The translations under genes were made by a program, and so were the position numbers. Shown here in pieces: positions 1 to 5,828 of a stretch of DNA of 9,829 nt. The notes beneath the pieces were generated by a model. It saw only the letters and a program-made list of their open reading frames with translations, was not told the origin of the DNA and ran no database searches. Origin of the DNA: an uncultured Pseudomonadota bacterium (GTDB lineage Bacteria > Desulfobacterota_B > Binatia > UBA9968); assembly GCA_946478635.1 (NCBI GenBank), contig CAMLCX010000151.1, positions 1 through 9,829 of the forward strand, given 5' to 3'. Numbering within the stretch: the stretch's first letter is position 1; every line of letters starts with the position of its first letter.

Positions 1-1069
1 AGGACTTGGCGTCGCGGTAGTAACGCTCGACCGGAAACTCGGTAGAGTAACCGTAGGCGCCGAGAATCTTCATCGCCGCGTCGGCGGCGAAGTTGGCGGC
101 CTCCGCCGCGGCGTACTTGCCAATGGACGTTTCCAAGTTGTTGGGTTTGCTCTGATCCGCGAGCCAGGCGGCGCGGTAAACCAGCAACCGCGCCGCTTCT
201 TCATGAACAATCATCTGCGCGATCATATCCTGATTCATCTGAAACTCGCCGATCTTCTGGCCGAACTGGGAGCGCTGATTGCAGTAATTGACTGCCGCTT
301 CTTTGGCCGCGCGCGCCACGCCCAAGGCGCCGGCCGCGCAGTTGAGTCTCGTTTGATTGAGCTGCCACATGCAGATTTTGAAACCGTCGCCCTCTTGGCC
401 GAGCCGATTCGCCGCCGGAATGCGAAAGTTATCGAAGGTCAACTCGCCGAGCGGCGAGCAGTGCGCGCCCATGGTTTCGAGCGATCGGCGCGCCAAACCC
501 GGCCCGCGCCAATCGGCAAAGAACGCGCTCATGCCGCGATGTTTTTGCCCTTTATCCGTGTACGCGTAAACCAGGCCACCGTTGGTCACCGGAGCGTTGG
601 TGATCCAAAGCTTGCCGCCGTTAAGCAAATAGTCCTCGCCGCTTCGCATCGCCGTCGTGCGCATGGCAGCCACGTCCGAGCCAGCGTCGGCCTCCGTAAT
701 CGCAAAACAGCCGATCGTTTCTCCGGAAACCAGCCCCGGAATGAAGTTCTTTTTTTGCTCTTCGGTGCCAAACTGCAGCAGCGTCACCGCCGGACCGATC
801 TGCATGTTGATCGCCACGCGCATGGCGCTATGCGCCCGGGCAATCTCCTCGGTGATCAACACCATGGCGAGGAACCCCAAACCGTTGCCGCCGTAGGTCT
901 CCGGGATCATCGTACCGTAAAAACCCAGTTCGCCCATCTTTTTGACCAGATCGGCGCGGAAAATTTTTTCTTTGTCCTCCTTGGCCGCCGTGGGGGCGAC
1001 TTCCTTGTCGGCAAACTCCCGCGCCAGCTCGCGCACCGCGATCAACTCTTCCGATAATTCGAAATCCAT
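1..1069 (-). CDS. Acyl-CoA dehydrogenase, C-terminus cut by window edge (glutaryl-CoA / cyclohexenoyl-CoA dehydrogenase-like subgroup)
   Basis: FAD flavoenzyme that oxidises an acyl-CoA thioester at the alpha,beta bond and passes electrons to an electron-transfer flavoprotein in the cytosol. The window holds 356 codons of a family usually about 380-390 long. Seen: an N-terminal helical domain, the first acyl-CoA dehydrogenase signature (AITEADAGSD, residues 123-132), a middle beta domain, and a C-terminal helical domain with LNQTRL (237-242), RSQFGQKIGEFQMNQDMIAQM (266-286 region) and LGAYGYSTEFPVERYYRDAK (336-355). From memory, LNQTRL and LGAYGYSTE(F/Y)PV are typical of non-decarboxylating glutaryl-CoA and cyclohexene-carbonyl-CoA dehydrogenases of anaerobic aromatic degraders, rather than fatty-acid enzymes. 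The catalytic carboxylate, and the nearby residue that separates decarboxylating from non-decarboxylating enzymes, lie just past the edge, so substrate is open. The ATG has AGGAG six bases upstream. The upstream same-strand SDR gene may share a transcript. Confidence 0.95.
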   Translation of the reverse strand, partial: MDFELSEELIAVRELAREFADKEVAPTAAKEDKEKIFRADLVKKMGELGFYGTMIPETYGGNGLGFLAMVLITEEIARAHSAMRVAINMQIGPAVTLLQFGTEEQKKNFIPGLVSGETIGCFAITEADAGSDVAAMRTTAMRSGEDYLLNGGKLWITNAPVTNGGLVYAYTDKGQKHRGMSAFFADWRGPGLARRSLETMGAHCSPLGELTFDNFRIPAANRLGQEGDGFKICMWQLNQTRLNCAAGALGVARAAKEAAVNYCNQRSQFGQKIGEFQMNQDMIAQMIVHEEAARLLVYRAAWLADQSKPNNLETSIGKYAAAEAANFAADAAMKILGAYGYSTEFPVERYYRDAKS

Positions 1070-1078
1070 TCTTTTCTC

Positions 1079-1150
1079 CTAACCGGGAATCACGAAGCTC
1101 AAACGATCCAGATCATTGAGCCGAATCGTCGTAATGCCGTCGGCGACCAC
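1079..1150 (-). other. Short 23-codon orphan reading frame coupled to the acyl-CoA dehydrogenase start (leader peptide or gene remnant)
   Basis: A GTG-initiated frame runs to a TAG that overlaps the AGGAG ribosome-binding site of the acyl-CoA dehydrogenase, only nine bases before its ATG. The frame is open from an upstream TAG at 1163-1165. The peptide begins VVADGITTIRLND and ends LSFVIPG. The first part loosely resembles the opening beta strands of enoyl-CoA hydratases, but this is too short to assign. No Shine-Dalgarno sequence is seen before the GTG. It could be a decayed gene remnant, a coupled leader peptide, or chance. Confidence 0.25.
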
Positions 1151-1230
1151 GCAGTAAGTTCCCTATGTCATCAAAAAGCCTTGAGTACCAGAAGGAATGG
1201 CGCGCTGGGCAAGTACACAGTCCCGGAGAA

Positions 1231-1265
1231 CCATTACTCCAACACTCCATAAATCCATCACTCCA
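1231..1265. repeat. 8-bp-period tandem array, TGGAGTNN on the minus strand
   Basis: CCA recurs at 1231, 1239, 1247, 1255 and 1263, exactly every eight bases. Read on the minus strand, the units are TGGAGTGA, TGGATTTA, TGGAGTGT and TGGAGTAA, followed by TGG. The core TGGAGT is kept in three of four units while the last two positions vary. The array starts 8 bp past the SDR stop codon, in the gap before the acyl-CoA dehydrogenase. Its function is unknown. It may be an intergenic low-complexity repeat dispersed in the genome. Confidence 0.7.
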
Positions 1266-1272
1266 TTCTTCT

Positions 1273-2070
1273 TCACACCATGACGGCGCCGCCGTCGACG
1301 TTGACCGCCTGCCCCGTCATGGCGCCGAGTTTTTCAGAGGCCATCAAAAGCGCCAGCGACGCGACTTCCTCAGGCGCGATCAAGCGATTTTGCGGCGCGC
1401 TGGAGGCAAACAAATTCAGTATATCGTCAATGCTTTTGCCGGTTTTCTCCGCCATGACTTTCGCGTTCTCGCGCGTCCGCTCGTCATCGATGTAGCCCGG
1501 GCAGATGGCGTTCACGGTCACACCCGCTCGAGCGGTTTCCAGCGCGAGAGAACGCGTGAGGCCTAACAGACCATGTTTCGAAGCCGTGTAAGCAGTGACG
1601 TGGCTGAAGCCAACTTTCGCCGTCGTCGATGCAATATTGATGATCCGGCCCCACCGTGCCCGCAGCATCGCCGGTAAAAAAACTTTACAGCAGTTATAGG
1701 CGCCCGTCAGATTTGTCTCCAGGGTATTATCCCAAAGATCGTCCGGCATGTCAGAAAAGCTTACAGCGCGCGCGATCCCGGCATTGTTGATGAGAATCTG
1801 CACGTCTCCCCAGCGCGTTGTTATTTCTTTCCCGAGATTGCGCACTTCATCTCTGCGAGAGATATCACACGGCAAAGCAAGAACCTGCGCCCCGTTGCGA
1901 GCCATCTTTTCAGCAGCAGCATGGAGCCTGTTTCGATCGCGCGCGGTGATCACGACTCGGTTTTGCGTCCGCGCAAAACCTTCGGCGAGCGCTTGGCCCA
2001 GCCCGCCGCTGCCGCCCGTAATCAGTACAATTTTGTCCTGGGAGCCCGTCACCGAGTAAAAGAATATCAT
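1273..2070 (-). CDS. SDR family NAD(P)-dependent oxidoreductase (FabG / 3-hydroxybutyrate dehydrogenase-like)
   Basis: Classical short-chain dehydrogenase/reductase, a cytosolic Rossmann enzyme interconverting a hydroxyl and a carbonyl group with NAD(H) or NADP(H). Numbered from the ATG at 2070 (265 residues): the glycine-rich cofactor loop TGGSGGLG (18-25), NNAG (95-98), catalytic Ser148 in NIAS, Tyr161 and Lys165 in YTASK, then CPGYIDDERTREN in the mobile substrate loop, and a typical C-terminal end in VNVDGG. All catalytic residues are present. Substrate cannot be read from sequence; a 3-oxoacyl or 3-hydroxyacyl thioester, or a hydroxy acid, is plausible given the acyl-CoA dehydrogenase downstream on the same strand. 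The start is uncertain. GTG at 2097 gives nine more residues. GTG at 2052 gives the short N-terminus most usual for SDRs. None has a clear ribosome-binding site, and a TATGAT box overlaps the ATG. Confidence 0.92.
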   Translation of the reverse strand: MIFFYSVTGSQDKIVLITGGSGGLGQALAEGFARTQNRVVITARDRNRLHAAAEKMARNGAQVLALPCDISRRDEVRNLGKEITTRWGDVQILINNAGIARAVSFSDMPDDLWDNTLETNLTGAYNCCKVFLPAMLRARWGRIINIASTTAKVGFSHVTAYTASKHGLLGLTRSLALETARAGVTVNAICPGYIDDERTRENAKVMAEKTGKSIDDILNLFASSAPQNRLIAPEEVASLALLMASEKLGAMTGQAVNVDGGAVMV

Positions 2071-2167
2071 ATCCCGCGCGCCAAAGCGCAATCGCACCCG
2101 TCAAGCTCTTGTTCTCTTAAAAAGTTTTCGGTAAAGGAAGTGCAGCATTTTTCCCGGAGGCTTTCCT

Positions 2168-3241
2168 GTGAAGTTTGCGGCAACGTTCATCACGACCTTC
2201 TTGGCGGTCTCGCCGGCGGCGCTCGCCGCCGAAGATCAAACAATCCCGGCGTTGTCCTTCACCTGGCGCGAGGCGCAACCATCCACGGGAGATTCAGAGC
2301 TCGATCGTCTCAGCCGGGCTTTTGTCGGGCTCGCCAACCATGCGCGACCCGCTATCGTACAAATCCGCACCACTGGCCAAGAGACCAAGGGCGTTTCGGC
2401 GCCGGTTACCGGCAGCCGCGGTTCCGGCTTCATCATCGACCCCAAGGGGTTTGTCCTGACCGCCCATCACGTCATCGACAAAGCCAAGGAGATTGAAATT
2501 AGACTTGCTGACGCGCAGCGTCTGCCCGCCCGCGTGGTTGCCGCCGACGCCCAGATCGATCTTGCCATCCTCAAGATTCAATCCGAGCGCGAACTGCCAG
2601 TCTTATCATTGGGCGATTCCGGTGCGATTCGCGTCGGCGATTTAGCGCTCGTGTTCGGCTATCCGTTCGGCCGCGAAAGTTCGATGAATTTAGGCATTGT
2701 CAGCCGCGCCGGTCGATCTTATCCGGACTCGGCAAGTTTTGAGTTTATTCAGACCGACGCCGGCGGCTATCCCGGCGGCAGCGGCGGCCCGCTGCTCAAT
2801 AGTAGTGGGCACGTGATCGGCATGATTACGATGGCTTCGGAGCGCGGCAACATGGGCTTTGCCACACCGATCAACGTGATCAAACGAATCGTGCCCCGCC
2901 TGGCCAATGGTGAAAAATTTACCTGGGGTTGGCTCGGTGTGCAGATGTCCGATATGTCCCTTGACCAGGCAACGAATCTGGGAATTTTCCCGGCCAAAGG
3001 CGTTGTCGTCAGCTCGGTACTGCCAGGCCAGCCCGCCGCGCGAGGTGGTGTGCAGAAGCAAGATGTTATTCTGTCGGTCAACGACACTCAAGTCGACAGT
3101 ACGCGCGACGTAACGCGCATGATCGGCGGGCTGGAAGCGGGCAATGTCGTGCACCTGACTATCTTGCGCAAAGGCAAAACCGTGCAGCTCTCGGTGCCGC
3201 TCGGCGTCAGGCCGGATTCGCCCAAGGCGAGGGAAGGCTAA
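2168..3241 (+). CDS. Periplasmic trypsin-like serine protease with one PDZ domain (HtrA/DegS type)
   Basis: Secreted HtrA-family endopeptidase, probably acting on misfolded or signal proteins in the periplasm. The 357 residues comprise a Sec signal peptide (1-20, cleavage expected after AALA), a short linker, a chymotrypsin-fold protease domain (about 55-248) and one PDZ domain (about 254-345) beginning GWLGVQM. Triad: His101 in LTAHHVID, Asp131 in DAQIDLAILKI, Ser205 in GGSGGPLL. One PDZ and this length match DegS-like rather than DegP-like enzymes, but no membrane anchor remains after cleavage. The active-site loop reads TDAGGYPGGSGGP, whereas most HtrA proteins have TDAAINPGNSGGP. The GTG start is supported by GGAGG at 2156-2160, seven bases upstream, and by the signal peptide beginning right there. 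The gene diverges from the SDR gene and meets the Lon-like gene tail to tail, with a 4-bp overlap. Confidence 0.96.
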   Translation: MKFAATFITTFLAVSPAALAAEDQTIPALSFTWREAQPSTGDSELDRLSRAFVGLANHARPAIVQIRTTGQETKGVSAPVTGSRGSGFIIDPKGFVLTAHHVIDKAKEIEIRLADAQRLPARVVAADAQIDLAILKIQSERELPVLSLGDSGAIRVGDLALVFGYPFGRESSMNLGIVSRAGRSYPDSASFEFIQTDAGGYPGGSGGPLLNSSGHVIGMITMASERGNMGFATPINVIKRIVPRLANGEKFTWGWLGVQMSDMSLDQATNLGIFPAKGVVVSSVLPGQPAARGGVQKQDVILSVNDTQVDSTRDVTRMIGGLEAGNVVHLTILRKGKTVQLSVPLGVRPDSPKAREG

Positions 3242-5706
3242 AGCGTTGGGCTGCCTCCCGCAACTGGGCTTCTCTCAGCGCTCATTGAAGCGGCGATCTT
3301 CTTCTGTTGCTCGATAAATTGCCGCAGCTTTTGCTCGACCCGATCATTGACCGATCCTTCGGTATATTTTCCATCGCGATCACGGACCCCAGCCGGAACT
3401 CCGGTCAAGATTTCGATTCCTTCGTCGATTGTGGCGACAGCATAAACGCGAAACTTGCCGGCTTGGACCGCCTCAACGACGTCGGGCCGCAGCATAAGAT
3501 TGCGCACATTCGCGCGGGGAATCATCACGCCCTGAGAGCCGGTCAAGCCTTTGAGCCGACACACGTCGTAGTGCCCTTCGATTTTTTGATTGACGCCGCC
3601 GATCGCCTGCACTTCGCCGTTTTGGTTGACCGACCCGGTCACCGCGATACCTTGTTTGATGGGAATCCCGGAGAGGCTCGACAGGATCGCGTAGAGCTCA
3701 GTGGAAGACGCGCTATCGCCGTCGACGCCGTCATAGGACTGCTCGAAACAAACGGTGCTCGACACGGACAGGGGGCTCTCCTGCGCATACTTGCCGCCGA
3801 GATAGCCGCCGAGAATCAATACGCCTTTATCGTGAGTGCTGCCGCTGAGCTTGGATTCCCGTTCGATGTTGAGGATACCGCCGCGACCCATGAAAGTTTT
3901 TGCCGTAATGCGCGACGGTTTGCCAAAGCTGAAGTCGCCCATCTGATAGACTGCCAAACCGTTCACTTGTCCCACCACCGCGCCCTCCACACCGACTAAA
4001 ACGGTTCCCTCGGCAATGAGCTCCTGCAAGTGTTTCTCGATCAAGTTGAGGCGAAAAGTTTTTTCGACAACCGCCCGCTCGACATGCCGTCCTGAAACGA
4101 GCTCGGCCTTTTCTTTATCGGCCCAATAATTGGACTCGATCAGCAGGTCGACCATGTCGCTGAAGCGAGTTGAAAGTTTGTTTTGATCCTCGACCTTCCT
4201 GGCACACTGTTCGATCACCCGCGCCACGGCATCGGCATCGAAGTGACGCATCTTTTCTCGGTTGCAGTAGTCGCTGATAAAACACGCCAGCGCGGTGATA
4301 TTTTCCTGGGTCCGTTCGATCTCGAAATTAAAATCGGCTTTGACCTTGAAGGTTTCGCGGAAATCCGGATCCATCGAAGCCAAAGTTCGATATAAATAGG
4401 GATCGCCGATCATGATGACTTTGGTATCGGTGGGAATCGGCTCGGGGCGAAGCCCCTGCGGCGGCATGAAACCGAAAAATGTGCCGGGTTCTTCGATACG
4501 CACTTCGTGGTTTTTGATGACGCGCTGCAGCGCCTCCCACACTCCCGAGTTCGACAGCACATCGCGATCGTAGAGAACCAAGTAACCGCCGTTGGCGCGA
4601 CTGATCGAACCGGCCTTAATCAGGGTGAAGTCGGTAAAGTAACCGCCCGCGATGGGTTTTTTTTCCACGACGCCGATGAGATTGTGATAAGTGGGGTTGG
4701 TCTCGACAATGATCGGCGGCCCATGGGTGTCGCTGTTGTCGACAAACACGTTCACGCGGTAAGGCAAAAACGGATCGCCCGGCGGTTCGCCGATGGGCAT
4801 CGGTCCCATGGGCGTCATCACCGGCGCGACTTCAGCGCCTTTGAAGCGTTGCAGGTTTTTCAGGATATGATCCCGCGCCGCGTCGAGATAGCCGAGCACC
4901 TTGGGATAATCGCGGTATTTATTCTTCAAGTCCGTGAGCGGCATGCGCACTAAATAATCGGCCGCCTGTGTCTCGGCCGCTGCTAATTTTTCGGCGATCT
5001 CGCGCTCGAGTTTTTTGCCTTCCCGCAGGGTAACTTCCACTTTCTTTTCGAGGTCGCCGCGGGCTTCCTCCAGCCGTTTCTTTTCCGGATCCGAGAGCGC
5101 CAGATACTCAGCTTCTTGCATCGGTTTGCCGTCTTGGGTCGGCAAAAGCACGATGCCGGAGGGCGTCATGCGTAATGTAAAACCATTTTGGCTCGCCTCG
5201 CGCATCAAAGTTTCCATCATCTGTTGTTGCTCTTTTTGCAGGCGCTCGATCATTTCCTGGCGGTGGCTTACGTACTCGTCGCTCTCGAACATTTTTTTGG
5301 CTTCACGCAGCAAGTTCTGAATCAGCTGTTCCATGTCCGCTTTGAGAGCCTTGCCCCAACCGCGACGAATTCTCAGCGCCTGGGGTCGATCGGCATCGGC
5401 AAAGTTGTAAACGTAACACCAGTCTTCGGGTGTCGGCGGGTCGGCAACGGTAAGAGCTTTCGCGGCGGTGATCTTTTTGAGAAATGCCTTGATCATGCTG
5501 GTCTTGCCGGTGCCGGTAAGTCCGGTCACAAAAATATTGAACCCGGGTTTGTCCACGCCCAGGCCGAATTCGATGGCGCGGATTGCACGCTCCTGGCCGA
5601 TAAAATCTTCCAGCGGCGTCATTTCCGCCGTGCACGTAAATGGGAGAAAAGATAGATCGCACCGCCAGGTGAGTTTCTCGTGTGGTACTTCGAATGCTTG
5701 GGACAT
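3238..5706 (-). CDS. Lon-like AAA+ ATP-dependent protease (COG1067, LonB/LonC-type S16 peptidase)
   Basis: Cytosolic AAA+ serine protease of the Lon-related group. Numbered from the ATG at 5706 (822 residues): an N-terminal region (1-55), Walker A GLTGTGKT (62-69), a long charged helical, coiled-coil-like insertion (about 120-255), the second half of the AAA+ core with a Walker B-like segment GYLVLYDRD (374-382), and a C-terminal Lon protease domain (about 560-770). The catalytic dyad is Ser665 in DGDSAS and Lys708 in NQKIEG; GDSAS is the LonB-type consensus rather than the GPSAG of classical LonA. The LonA N-terminal substrate domain is absent, and no membrane helices of the archaeal LonB kind are seen. 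The Walker B segment is atypical. The ATG has AGAGG (5714-5718) seven bases upstream; a GTG at 5721 would add five residues. A good promoter lies just upstream. Substrates are unknown. Confidence 0.96.
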   Translation of the reverse strand: MSQAFEVPHEKLTWRCDLSFLPFTCTAEMTPLEDFIGQERAIRAIEFGLGVDKPGFNIFVTGLTGTGKTSMIKAFLKKITAAKALTVADPPTPEDWCYVYNFADADRPQALRIRRGWGKALKADMEQLIQNLLREAKKMFESDEYVSHRQEMIERLQKEQQQMMETLMREASQNGFTLRMTPSGIVLLPTQDGKPMQEAEYLALSDPEKKRLEEARGDLEKKVEVTLREGKKLEREIAEKLAAAETQAADYLVRMPLTDLKNKYRDYPKVLGYLDAARDHILKNLQRFKGAEVAPVMTPMGPMPIGEPPGDPFLPYRVNVFVDNSDTHGPPIIVETNPTYHNLIGVVEKKPIAGGYFTDFTLIKAGSISRANGGYLVLYDRDVLSNSGVWEALQRVIKNHEVRIEEPGTFFGFMPPQGLRPEPIPTDTKVIMIGDPYLYRTLASMDPDFRETFKVKADFNFEIERTQENITALACFISDYCNREKMRHFDADAVARVIEQCARKVEDQNKLSTRFSDMVDLLIESNYWADKEKAELVSGRHVERAVVEKTFRLNLIEKHLQELIAEGTVLVGVEGAVVGQVNGLAVYQMGDFSFGKPSRITAKTFMGRGGILNIERESKLSGSTHDKGVLILGGYLGGKYAQESPLSVSSTVCFEQSYDGVDGDSASSTELYAILSSLSGIPIKQGIAVTGSVNQNGEVQAIGGVNQKIEGHYDVCRLKGLTGSQGVMIPRANVRNLMLRPDVVEAVQAGKFRVYAVATIDEGIEILTGVPAGVRDRDGKYTEGSVNDRVEQKLRQFIEQQKKIAASMSAERSPVAGGSPTL

Positions 5707-5738
5707 CGTGTAACCTCTCACAAATTGAGTTAGCGCAG

Positions 5739-5767
5739 AGGATAGGGTCTCGATCGGCGCTCGTCAA
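5739..5767 (-). promoter_or_regulatory. Sigma70-type promoter for the Lon-like protease gene
   Basis: On the minus strand, TTGACG (5767-5762) and TATCCT (5744-5739) are separated by exactly 17 bp. They match the -35 consensus at five of six positions and the -10 at four. Transcription would start near 5732, giving an untranslated leader of about 26 bases that contains the AGAGG ribosome-binding site. No heat-shock-type element was recognised. Confidence 0.6.
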
Positions 5768-5793
5768 CTCCCGCGCGCCGGCCGTCCTTGCTA

Positions 5794-5822
5794 TTGAAGG
5801 CCCGCCCACCACTCTCTATACT
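5794..5822 (+). promoter_or_regulatory. Sigma70-type promoter for the M48/TPR gene, predicted leaderless transcript
   Basis: TTGAAG (5794-5799) and TATACT (5817-5822) are separated by 17 bp, the optimum. The -10 matches consensus at five of six positions. Transcription normally starts six to eight bases after the -10, at about 5828-5830, which coincides with the ATG at 5829. No Shine-Dalgarno sequence precedes that ATG. It lies back to back with the Lon-like promoter, with 26 bp between the two -35 boxes. Confidence 0.6.
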
Positions 5823-5828
5823 CCATCA

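Noticed and set aside
203..1057. Long plus-strand open frame (284 codons) opposite the acyl-CoA dehydrogenase
   Set aside because: It is an antisense shadow. The minus strand has family motifs throughout and a good ribosome-binding site, while this frame has only low-complexity Arg/His-rich sequence.
2109..2137. Possible htrA promoter TTGTTC, 17 bp, TAAAGG
   Set aside because: The spacing is right but the -10 match is poor, so it is not strong enough to list. No sigmaE-type envelope-stress promoter was recognised either.
3307..3999. Plus-strand open frame (230 codons) opposite the Lon-like protease domain
   Set aside because: It is a shadow of the catalytic domain encoded on the minus strand, with no recognisable motif and no ribosome-binding site.
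5682..5828. Possible 49-residue N-terminal extension of the M48 protein from an ATG at 5682
   Set aside because: It would overlap the start of the divergent Lon-like gene and both promoters, and would bury the signal sequence internally.
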